Shown here piece after piece: positions 1-6,485 of a stretch of DNA of 29,602 nt (its first letter is position 1; each line of letters begins with the position of its first letter). The notes under the pieces were generated by a model, which saw only the letters and a list, made by a program, of their open reading frames with translations, ran no database searches and had not been told where the DNA came from. Both the position numbers and the translations under genes were made by a program. The stretch comes from a virus, in the IMG/VR virus record IMGVR_UViG_3300021963_000480, positions 1 to 29,602 of that record, one strand, 5' to 3'.

Positions 1-744
1 TACCACGTTTGAACCATAGGCTATAGACAAGAATTTTTCTATATTTGCTCTTACCATATTATAGTTTGGTTTTTTAGTAACACAATAATATTCTTTTCCA
101 AACCCACCCATTTGTGCCCCATTAAGACCCAAATACTCACATAGTGATGAGTTAAGTTTTTTATCTAAGAAGTAGTTAAATATAGATGCTGATAAGATAT
201 AGTATGACTTAGACATCTTAAGAGATAGATAAACTCTTTTACCAGCCCTTTCTAAAGTAATATCTGTCAATGTAATTCCAGTTGAGTTACTTACTGATAG
301 TTTACCTGGAGTGTATGTTAATAGTCTTTTTTGATTTTTAGATCCTTCGTGAATTACTTTATATCCTGAACGTGGAGTTATCTTTAATACTTTTTCTAGT
401 TCGACTACTACATCTCCATGTCTTAAATCTTTTTTATTTACACCATTAAAATAGTTTTCAAGGTCAAGCTTAAGTTCTTTTTCAAAACCAACTCCTCCAG
501 CACCTTTTTGGATGATTGGTTTAAATATAATATCTCCAACATGACCGGCAATTTCAAGGACATCTAAGCTTGAAGATTTACTTTTCTTAAACACACTCTT
601 AAATTTTATGTTCTTAGCTTTAAGAGCCTTCTCTAGAATTACTTTGGTCTTTTCTCTATCTTTTGATTTAACTATAATGTCTTTTTTATCTGCAGTTACA
701 GTAGCTTGGGATAGAGATTTTTTTATAAATGATATGATGTCCAT
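1..744 (-). CDS. Unknown phage protein, 3' end cut by window edge
   Basis: An open frame of 248 codons starts at an ATG at 744 and runs off the left edge without a stop. I do not recognise the family. Features seen: a lysine-rich N-terminus, a segment GAGGVGFEKELKLDLENYF around residues 82-100, and later TDITLERAGKRVYLSLK around residues 160-176. The spacing of an early Glu, a central Asp and an x-L-K motif is vaguely like PD-(D/E)XK nucleases, but this is only a hint. It lies downstream of a strong terminator that ends the uvsX-gp41 unit, and a TATAAATA box lies four bases before the ATG, which suggests separate, late expression. No Shine-Dalgarno sequence is visible, and no other ATG occurs near the N-terminus. 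Confidence 0.75.
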   Translation of the reverse strand, partial: MDIISFIKKSLSQATVTADKKDIIVKSKDREKTKVILEKALKAKNIKFKSVFKKSKSSSLDVLEIAGHVGDIIFKPIIQKGAGGVGFEKELKLDLENYFNGVNKKDLRHGDVVVELEKVLKITPRSGYKVIHEGSKNQKRLLTYTPGKLSVSNSTGITLTDITLERAGKRVYLSLKMSKSYYILSASIFNYFLDKKLNSSLCEYLGLNGAQMGGFGKEYYCVTKKPNYNMVRANIEKFLSIAYGSNVV

Positions 745-748
745 TCGT

Positions 749-756
749 TATTTATA
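749..756 (-). promoter_or_regulatory. T4-type late promoter box
   Basis: A perfect TATAAATA on the minus strand sits between the terminator at 761-782 and the ATG at 744. In T4 late promoters this octamer occupies about -13 to -6. The transcript would therefore begin at or within the start codon and have no leader. Position after a terminator and before an isolated gene supports use; the A/T-rich setting is a caution. Confidence 0.55.
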
Positions 757-760
757 TAAT

Positions 761-782
761 AAAAAAGGCTACCGAAGTAGCC
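761..782 (-). terminator. Intrinsic terminator after gp41
   Basis: On the minus strand GGCTAC, loop TTCG, GTAGCC is followed by TTTTTT. It is a perfect 6-bp stem with a UUCG tetraloop and U-tract. It starts five bases after the gp41 stop codon and closes the transcription unit that begins at the promoter at 5233-5261. Confidence 0.9.
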
Positions 783-787
783 TCTTG

Positions 788-2176
788 TTAGAACTTAAAT
801 CCCGTAAACTCTTCAGTCGAGACCCGCTTACCAAAGTCCGACTTATCGAATACAGGTTTATCGTTTTGACCAGAATCTGAGATGTTATTTTGCGCAGATA
901 CTTCTACATCATATAGTTTCATCTTAGCTCGGTCAACGCCAATCACAAAGCGTTTATAATAACTTGGATCATTATAACGGTTCTTAAGTTGTTTAATCAT
1001 GAGTTGGTTAAGTCCTTCAAGCTCCTCAGTGGAGATCAAAGCCAACATAAGATCAACTGTTGCTGGCAAACCAAAGGATTCGGATGTGTCCTCAAGACCT
1101 GGGTCGGAATTCGTAAAACCGGACCGAGTAGTCTGTGTGGCACTCACTATAGGTACATTATACTCAACTGCCAAACCCCTTAGTTCTTCAGCAATCGTCT
1201 TGACATAGGTATAACTGTTTACGTTAGCCCCATATCGAAGTCGTTGTGAACTACAAATATTTAGATAGTCGATATAGATGATGTCAGGAGAAAACTCTTG
1301 CTTAAGTTTTAACTCTTCAAGTAATGCCCTAAAGTGACCAGCATGGGCACCGGCCGTAGGATATTCTTTAATAGTTAACTTACCATGAGACTTCTTCCTG
1401 ACCTTATCTAAACGACTATCAAAGATGGGTTTATCGACCACCTTTAATTCATCCATAGAAAGGTTCAATAAGTTTGCATCGATACGTTCTGCGATGCGTT
1501 CTTCTGCCATTTCCATAGTAATATACAACACGTTCTTGTTTGCTAGTAAGTTTGCTGCAGCACAGTGACACATGAATAATGATTTACCCACACCTGTACC
1601 TGCAAGGATGACGTTAAGAGTCTTATTACTTAGACCTCCTTTAGTGATCTTGTTCAACATATCAAGGTCGAACGGGATCTTTTCTTCTACGCGATGATAG
1701 AACTCATACCGTGAATCAGAATCGTCGAGATAATTGTGACCAACATGATTATCGAAACTAACGCCAAGAGCATCTGAAAGGAGAGCAGGGATTGCGTCGT
1801 CTTGTCGTTCTTTGTCCTTGCCTTCGATGATACCGATGGAATCGAGGATTGCGTTGTAGACTGCTTTCTTCTTACAAAAGGTTTCTGTTTCATTTAATAA
1901 CCACTCCTCATTAGTGTCTTGTTTTGTTAAACCATCGATCAACTGCTGTTGATCTTTAAGATCTGTATCAGAGATGTCCTTACGATTGTTTACTTCGATC
2001 GCAAGGATCTCTTGTGTTACTGGTTTATTATAAGTCTCAAAGAACTTATTGATCTCTTCGAATACGATCGCTTCTTTGCGTTCAGAGAAGTATCTCTTCT
2101 TTAAGAATGGTAATACTTTACGACAGTACTCTTCGCTATGTACTAAGTTACTTAAGATTGTATTTTCAATTCTCAT
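788..2176 (-). CDS. 41: Replicative DNA helicase (T4 gp41, DnaB-like)
   Basis: Hexameric 5'-3' helicase that unwinds the lagging-strand template and recruits primase at the phage fork. With ATG 2176 the product is 462 aa. An N-terminal helical DnaB-like region is followed by a RecA-type ATPase core: Walker A LAGTGVGKS near residues 191-199 and Walker B DIIYIDYLNI near 298-307, close to the length of T4 gp41. A GTG nine bases upstream would add three residues, but ATG 2176 fits the GGGTGG-like ribosome site better. The start overlaps the preceding small gene. It is the last gene of the Nmad1-gp42-cd-uvsX-41 unit and is followed at once by a terminator. The uvsX-small gene-41 order matches T4 uvsX-40-41. 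Confidence 0.95.
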   Translation of the reverse strand: MRIENTILSNLVHSEEYCRKVLPFLKKRYFSERKEAIVFEEINKFFETYNKPVTQEILAIEVNNRKDISDTDLKDQQQLIDGLTKQDTNEEWLLNETETFCKKKAVYNAILDSIGIIEGKDKERQDDAIPALLSDALGVSFDNHVGHNYLDDSDSRYEFYHRVEEKIPFDLDMLNKITKGGLSNKTLNVILAGTGVGKSLFMCHCAAANLLANKNVLYITMEMAEERIAERIDANLLNLSMDELKVVDKPIFDSRLDKVRKKSHGKLTIKEYPTAGAHAGHFRALLEELKLKQEFSPDIIYIDYLNICSSQRLRYGANVNSYTYVKTIAEELRGLAVEYNVPIVSATQTTRSGFTNSDPGLEDTSESFGLPATVDLMLALISTEELEGLNQLMIKQLKNRYNDPSYYKRFVIGVDRAKMKLYDVEVSAQNNISDSGQNDKPVFDKSDFGKRVSTEEFTGFKF

Positions 2177-2468
2177 CAACACCACCCGAATAGATTAAAT
2201 CATTGTTCTTTACACCGTCACTTAACATCTGCATGAGGGTGTCACCAATATAATTATCAAACTCTTTCTTATCAGAGTCTTCAACTATACCTTCAATTAT
2301 ATCATAGTTGTATTTTAAAGTACAGTTATCTTGTTCTACGTTCTCTTCAAGTTTAACTGCACCTAATACGATCTTGATACCAGCGTACTTACCATTAGTG
2401 TATTCTATTGAATACTGGTTAGTGCCGTAAGGTTCAGTCTCATATTGGATCTTATGCAACAATTTCAT
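2166..2468 (-). CDS. Small protein in the T4 gene 40 position
   Basis: A 100-aa acidic protein lies between uvsX and gp41, the slot occupied by gene 40 in T4. I see no motif proving homology to gp40. The middle (VLGAVKLEENV, then a Cys and YNYDIIEG) looks like a compact beta-rich fold. The start overlaps the uvsX 3' end by 17 bases with GAGG just upstream, and the stop overlaps the gp41 start, so all three are probably translationally coupled. Function unknown; a role close to the helicase or recombinase is only a positional inference. Confidence 0.8.
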   Translation of the reverse strand: MKLLHKIQYETEPYGTNQYSIEYTNGKYAGIKIVLGAVKLEENVEQDNCTLKYNYDIIEGIVEDSDKKEFDNYIGDTLMQMLSDGVKNNDLIYSGGVDEN

Positions 2469-3528
2469 CGTCCTCGATAGAAGCTAGTTCAACATCGATG
2501 TCTTCATCTTTGATGATTGCGCCATGTGCGACTTGATACTTGTCTTTAACTGCATCTTGGAATGATTTATCCATTAGGATAGGCATCCAAAATTCTTTAG
2601 TATCTGTATCTTTGATTCTAAACTTATCACCGATCTCACCAGTCTCTTTGTTTACCCTAGCAAACCAACCAACAGATGGCTTAGTAACATGACCAGTTTC
2701 CAAAGCAATATCAAGCAACCCACTCCACTTGCTAATACCACCATCAAAAGAAACAGTAATAGGTATCTTTGACTTTTCACGGACATATCTTGATTTCTCC
2801 ACGTTAATAATAAAGTTCCAACCAGTCAACTCTGTACCATCTTTATCTTGTTGACGACCAAGGATGTAGATGTTGTCTGCTGAATAGTATGAGCCTGTAC
2901 CACCGCCAACTACTGGCTTAGAGTACATCTCCATAGTCATGTAAGTATGATTGACCACTACCATTGGAATATCTTTAAGCGTAAGGTGTGGTGTAACCAT
3001 TCTAAACAATGACTTGATTTGTTTTGCTCTTGACATATCTGCTACAGACTTACCGTCAAGTGTATCTTCAACTTCTTTCTTAGAAGCTAAGTTACCAATA
3101 GAATCGATGATGATCATGATCTTGTCATCACGCTCGATACCTTGGATCTGCTTCATGATATCAAACTTAAGTTGTTCTACATCAGTTACTGGAGTATGTA
3201 GTACTCTTGTTTGGTCGATACCAAATGATTCAAAGTATGATTGAGGTGTACCAAACTCTGAATCATAAAACAATAGCACAGAGTCTGCATACTTGTCCAT
3301 GTAAGACTTAGCCATCAATAATGAGAATGCTGTCTTAAAGTGTTTTGATGGACCTGCCCACATCGTTAGACCTGGAGTTAAACCTCCATCAAGTCTACCA
3401 CTCAATGCAATGTTGATTGCTGGAATGGATGTAGGTATCATGTCCTTCTTTGTAAAAAACTTAGACTTGGATAATACTTCCGAGTCCTTGATCGTTGAGT
3501 TACTTCTAATCTTATCTAATAGTCCCAT
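2452..3528 (-). CDS. uvsX: UvsX, RecA-like recombinase
   Basis: Strand-exchange protein that drives recombination-dependent replication and repair in T4-like phages. The product is 358 aa. Walker A is GPSKHFKT at residues 59-66, the variant typical of UvsX. Walker B is KIMIIIDSIGNL around 137-148, followed by VADMSRAKQIKSLFR and a VVVNHTYM segment as in RecA-family cores. Start ATG 3528 has AGGAAAATC directly upstream. The length is slightly below T4 UvsX. It is preceded by a 61-aa basic protein whose stop lies ten bases before its start, and it overlaps the small gene ahead of gp41. Confidence 0.96.
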   Translation of the reverse strand: MGLLDKIRSNSTIKDSEVLSKSKFFTKKDMIPTSIPAINIALSGRLDGGLTPGLTMWAGPSKHFKTAFSLLMAKSYMDKYADSVLLFYDSEFGTPQSYFESFGIDQTRVLHTPVTDVEQLKFDIMKQIQGIERDDKIMIIIDSIGNLASKKEVEDTLDGKSVADMSRAKQIKSLFRMVTPHLTLKDIPMVVVNHTYMTMEMYSKPVVGGGTGSYYSADNIYILGRQQDKDGTELTGWNFIINVEKSRYVREKSKIPITVSFDGGISKWSGLLDIALETGHVTKPSVGWFARVNKETGEIGDKFRIKDTDTKEFWMPILMDKSFQDAVKDKYQVAHGAIIKDEDIDVELASIEDDEIVA

Positions 3529-3537
3529 GATTTTCCT

Positions 3538-3723
3538 TTATTTTGTTCTTTTTGCAATTTCACGACTGATCTTACTTTTTTCTTTCTTTGTTGATGTCTT
3601 CTCAACTAATGCATTGAGTTGTGTTACATTAAGAGTTCTAAGTCTTGGTTTGCCACTCTTATATACCATTGGGTTGTTATGACGTCTTGACTTATGAACT
3701 TGTTTATTTCCGGGTTGTGCCAT
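3538..3723 (-). CDS. Small basic protein upstream of uvsX
   Basis: A 61-aa, strongly basic protein with KSRRHNN near residues 12-18 and a lysine/arginine-rich C-terminus ending KRTK. No domain recognised; the charge would suit nucleic-acid binding, but that is speculation. ATG 3723 has GAGGAGTAATC upstream, an excellent Shine-Dalgarno sequence. It lies tightly between dCMP deaminase and uvsX and shares their promoter. Confidence 0.8.
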   Translation of the reverse strand: MAQPGNKQVHKSRRHNNPMVYKSGKPRLRTLNVTQLNALVEKTSTKKEKSKISREIAKRTK

Positions 3724-3725
3724 GA

Positions 3726-4184
3726 TTACTCCTCATTGATTACGAATACTGCAATTCCAGCTTCAGCAAACATTGCTATGGACTTTTTCCATGAATCATT
3801 CCAATGTGGCCTAGCTTCTATACACTGTTTTGATACTACTACTCTTTTAATACCTACTTGAATGATACCCTTTGCACACTCAGAGCATGCTGGTAAACCA
3901 TGAATGAATATAGTTGAACCATCTAATGATACACCTGAATACGTAGCATTATAGATAGCGTTCATCTCAGCATGAACTATGAGTGATAGCTTTATATCTC
4001 TATCATTTAATCTTTTAGAACTATCAGATATTCCACGTGGGAAACCATTATATCCTTGAGATAAGATTTGTCCCTTAGATCCAACTACCACTGCACCAAC
4101 TTGAGTGTTAGGATCCTTTGACCATGTAGCTACTTCTTTAGCGAGTTTAAGGTATCGCTTATACCATTTATTAATCGCTGCCAT
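3726..4184 (-). CDS. cd: dCMP deaminase
   Basis: Zinc enzyme converting dCMP to dUMP, feeding dTMP synthesis. With ATG 4184 it is 152 aa: KWYKRYLKLAKEVATWSKDP opens the fold, then the HAE motif (H71, E73) and PACSEC (C100, C103) give the zinc ligands and catalytic glutamate. A frame-open extension to ATG 4214 adds ten residues (MFMKGTLSSS) that are not typical; neither start has a strong ribosome site. It overlaps the end of dCMP hydroxymethylase, so two enzymes drawing on the same dCMP pool are translated together. Confidence 0.93.
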   Translation of the reverse strand: MAAINKWYKRYLKLAKEVATWSKDPNTQVGAVVVGSKGQILSQGYNGFPRGISDSSKRLNDRDIKLSLIVHAEMNAIYNATYSGVSLDGSTIFIHGLPACSECAKGIIQVGIKRVVVSKQCIEARPHWNDSWKKSIAMFAEAGIAVFVINEE

Positions 4185-4860
4185 CGATGAACTTAAAGTG
4201 CCTTTCATAAACATGAAGAGATGCTACGTTCCAATATATGTCACCTAGACCTAAAGTATCAAACTTACTGTCTGCGTGTCTTAAGTATTCCCATACTTCA
4301 AGTAATACATGCTTTTGCCATGCATAATCATTCTTATAACCAAACACTGCATCGTTTGATCTCATGTTAACCATAGCATGCAGTTTACAGTCTCTAATTA
4401 GATATTGGACTGTGTTAGTGCACATGAAGTCAGACATTCCATCAGTATTATAATCATCATGCATACTTGGTCGTGTATAGATCATAGTAGCTCTACGAGA
4501 ACCTGGATTACGATGCAACTCATCTACAACGTTTGTAAACTGTGAACCATTTTGTTGTGAGTATACACACCAACCATAGTTTGAGTTGATACGACCTGAT
4601 GTTGATGCGACCATCTTCCATATCTCTGGTGGGCCACCAGGAATATCATTGACGTTGAGTGACATAGATTTATACCATTCAAGTTCACGCTTAACATAGT
4701 CTTCATTCACTGTACCAAAGATTGCTGGTTGATTTGCAAAGAATGCTGCATTGATGATCTCGACGGTCTTGACACCAGTCTTATCAGTAACGAAATCACC
4801 CATCTTTAACTTCTCTTTAAAGATGTTTCTAATATTACTTACGCCATAGACTGTACTCAT
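4171..4860 (-). CDS. 42: dCMP hydroxymethylase (T4 gp42)
   Basis: Converts dCMP to 5-hydroxymethyl-dCMP with methylene-tetrahydrofolate, the entry to hydroxymethylcytosine DNA. 229 aa against 246 in T4, shorter at the C-terminus. It closely follows the T4 gp42 sequence as I remember it: VDKTGVKTIEII-like start, RELEWYKS, RRATMIYTRPSM, then catalytic Cys147 in DFMCTNTVQYLIRD and MRSNDAVFGYKNDYAWQ. In the last segment Asp178 stands where thymidylate synthase has Asn177; T4 gp42 has Cys148 and Asp179, and this Asp selects dCMP over dUMP. The start overlaps the Nmad1 stop (ATGA). It should therefore not be called thymidylate synthase. Confidence 0.93.
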   Translation of the reverse strand: MSTVYGVSNIRNIFKEKLKMGDFVTDKTGVKTVEIINAAFFANQPAIFGTVNEDYVKRELEWYKSMSLNVNDIPGGPPEIWKMVASTSGRINSNYGWCVYSQQNGSQFTNVVDELHRNPGSRRATMIYTRPSMHDDYNTDGMSDFMCTNTVQYLIRDCKLHAMVNMRSNDAVFGYKNDYAWQKHVLLEVWEYLRHADSKFDTLGLGDIYWNVASLHVYERHFKFIDGSD

Positions 4861-5207
4861 TTTGTCACCTTCTTAGGCTTATTAAAGATGTCTTTATCTG
4901 GATCTTGACCAGGAATTTGACCACGACAATATGCTACCACGAATGATGCATAGTTAATCATGTCAAGTGCAGAGTCTTCAACTGATTCATAGTTTGGTTG
5001 ACCACCAGCTTCTTGTGCTTCTAATACAGATACCATTCTAAGGTATTTTGCTTTGATGATGTCAAGGATTGTCCATACACCATGCTCATAGTAGTCGGCT
5101 TGTTGTACCCGACTTGCAGCATTGTTATAGTCATTGCCTTTCTTTTCTTGGATATCGGCAGCTTCTAATAAGATGTTTGCCGAAGGTCTTGAATATTGCT
5201 TTGTCAT
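4857..5207 (-). CDS. Nucleotide modification-associated domain 1 protein (DUF1599-like)
   Basis: A 116-aa all-alpha protein. It shows the pattern of the Nmad1/DUF1599 family: EKKGNDYNNAASR near residues 21-33, a central helix with KAKYLRM, and ESVEDSALDMINYASF near 75-90. The family occurs in phages and is predicted to act with modified nucleotides; its biochemistry is uncertain and it may resemble NTP pyrophosphohydrolases. It is the first gene after promoter 5233-5261, with GGGAG upstream of the ATG, and overlaps dCMP hydroxymethylase by four bases (ATGA). That coupling supports a role in the hydroxymethyl-dCMP pathway. Confidence 0.8.
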   Translation of the reverse strand: MTKQYSRPSANILLEAADIQEKKGNDYNNAASRVQQADYYEHGVWTILDIIKAKYLRMVSVLEAQEAGGQPNYESVEDSALDMINYASFVVAYCRGQIPGQDPDKDIFNKPKKVTK

Positions 5208-5232
5208 AATATAACTCCCATGTTATAGATAC

Positions 5233-5261
5233 ATAATACCACAATTAATATATAAAGTAAA
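5233..5261 (-). promoter_or_regulatory. Phage promoter P1 (Nmad1-gp42-cd-uvsX-41)
   Basis: TTTACT at 5261-5256, a 17-bp spacer and TATTAT at 5238-5233, with TGG before the -10 (extended -10). It belongs to the eight-member family described in the findings, though its -35 is the most divergent. Predicted start is near 5226, giving a leader of about 19 bases with a Shine-Dalgarno sequence. Confidence 0.75.
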
Positions 5262-5268
5262 ATTATTT

Positions 5269-5745
5269 TTACGGATTGAATGTGTTTAATTCCTTTAGCT
5301 GTTTAGCCTTTAACTTAGTAATAAGTACAAAGTTATTTTCCTCTGATGGTATGATGTATTGATTATTGTCCACATTATATGATTTGTGATTCTTTACTAG
5401 TAACATCTTACCTTCATATTCCTTATCATGAAATGATGGCGGAGTCCTAACAACTAGTATCAACCAATCACAAGCTTTTAATGCTGCTTCAGTATCACCG
5501 CGCTTACCTAATGTAAGACCAAATTGATTCTTAGTAACGTAACGAGATACAGTCTTTACTTGTACCTTCTTAGCATCACCAGTCTGTGGATCTACGATGA
5601 GCATATCCCATGAACCAAACCTATTGGGGTTCATGAGTACTAAGAATCCTATTGATTCAAAGTATTGCTTGACAAGCATCTCACCATACCAACCTTGGCG
5701 AAGCTTGTCTGTATCACACCATATTGGAAATTGAAAATCAGTCAT
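5269..5745 (-). CDS. PD-(D/E)XK nuclease-like protein
   Basis: 158 aa from ATG 5745; a GTG at 5763 would add six residues. The N-terminal QGWYGEMLVKQYFESIGF helix is followed by NPNRFGSWDMLIVD and then KKVQVKTVSRY. Glu in the first helix, Asp in SWDM and Gln-x-Lys in QVK match the G-E-D-QxK layout of restriction-endonuclease-fold proteins. The substrate is unknown; it could be a DNA repair or host-DNA degradation nuclease. It overlaps the MazG-like gene by eight bases and ends the DNA polymerase transcription unit, just before promoter P1. Confidence 0.6.
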   Translation of the reverse strand: MTDFQFPIWCDTDKLRQGWYGEMLVKQYFESIGFLVLMNPNRFGSWDMLIVDPQTGDAKKVQVKTVSRYVTKNQFGLTLGKRGDTEAALKACDWLILVVRTPPSFHDKEYEGKMLLVKNHKSYNVDNNQYIIPSEENNFVLITKLKAKQLKELNTFNP

Positions 5746-6139
5746 AGATCTTTTCAAATGCACCGATATTATCTTTATGTGTTGGTGCAGTCCATCCTTC
5801 TGGCTTAATAAGATCTGGTAATCCTAATGGATTAGGGCGAGCTTCTTTGATACCCACTTCTTTGGAGATATTTGCAGCGTATACTCTGTTCCATGCCATC
5901 TCAGCATCGATACCAAATAGATCCAATGTACCGATAGCAAATACAGATAAGTCGATCAGCGCATCAACTGCATCATCACCATTTTTTGCTGCCTTAAGTT
6001 CGTCTAGTTCTTCTTGCAAACAACCAATACGGAATTCTAAGAACTCTGTAAGTTTATTTGCATCCATTTTTGACACGACTTCTCGCACACCGAACTTTGC
6101 GTGCATGTCGTTCATGTCTTTTACCCAATTTTGTGACAT
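5738..6139 (-). CDS. MazG-like nucleotide pyrophosphohydrolase
   Basis: A 133-aa all-alpha NTP-PPase related to MazG/phosphoribosyl-ATP pyrophosphohydrolase. The helix with LQEELDELKAA around residues 34-44 and DAVDALIDLSVFAIG around 50-64 give the E-x-x-E ... D-x-x-D metal-binding layout. The C-terminal part, NISKEVGIKEARPNPLGLPD, is typical of phage members. Likely role: clearing non-canonical or excess nucleotides. The N-terminus QNWVKDMNDMHAKFGV fits the family, so the start at 6139 is kept even though it overlaps the preceding lipoprotein ORF by 86 bases. Confidence 0.82.
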   Translation of the reverse strand: MSQNWVKDMNDMHAKFGVREVVSKMDANKLTEFLEFRIGCLQEELDELKAAKNGDDAVDALIDLSVFAIGTLDLFGIDAEMAWNRVYAANISKEVGIKEARPNPLGLPDLIKPEGWTAPTHKDNIGAFEKIYD

Positions 6140-6485
6140 TTAGTTTTTCCTTTTTGTTAGGTGAATTAATAATTGGCAAGGTTTCCACTTGCAGTTCTTG
6201 TCTATTTCCTTCTTGCAAATCTGACATTTCATATTTAGGCGCCTTATAAGTTACATGAATTCTACATACTTTAGTGTTTTTAAATATATTAAAAATCCTA
6301 CAATCTTTACCTACTGCATAACTGATGGCATGATCACTGATGCCTTTACCAGTAGTTCCATACGAAATTGCTGTTGCACCTGTGGTCACAGTATCTACAG
6401 TTTGATATGCACCGCCAACACCAAGTATTGCACATCCCTGTATGCTAACCAAAGAAAGACTCAAGAGAAGCTTTCTCTTCAGCAT
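6054..6485 (-). CDS. Small phage lipoprotein with out-of-frame tail
   Basis: 143 aa. The N-terminus MLKRKLLLSLSLVSIQGC is a signal peptide with a lipobox (cleavage before Cys18). A Gly/Thr/Ser-rich segment follows, including GATAISYGTTGKGISDHAISY. Residues from about 115 on (KLNVTKLGKRHERHARKVR) lie in the overlap with the MazG-like gene; they are Arg/Lys/His-rich and look like translation of another gene's sequence. The original stop may have been lost. The start overlaps the end of DNA polymerase by 41 bases. Function unknown; membrane lipoproteins of phages can serve in lysis or superinfection exclusion. Confidence 0.65.
   Translation of the reverse strand: MLKRKLLLSLSLVSIQGCAILGVGGAYQTVDTVTTGATAISYGTTGKGISDHAISYAVGKDCRIFNIFKNTKVCRIHVTYKAPKYEMSDLQEGNRQELQVETLPIINSPNKKEKLNVTKLGKRHERHARKVRCARSRVKNGCK

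Noticed and set aside
608-880. Plus-strand 90-aa frame
   Set aside because: Antisense to the partial gene, its promoter, the terminator and the end of gp41.
4171-4860. Thymidylate synthase call
   Set aside because: Asp178 replaces the Asn of thymidylate synthase and the sequence follows T4 gp42.
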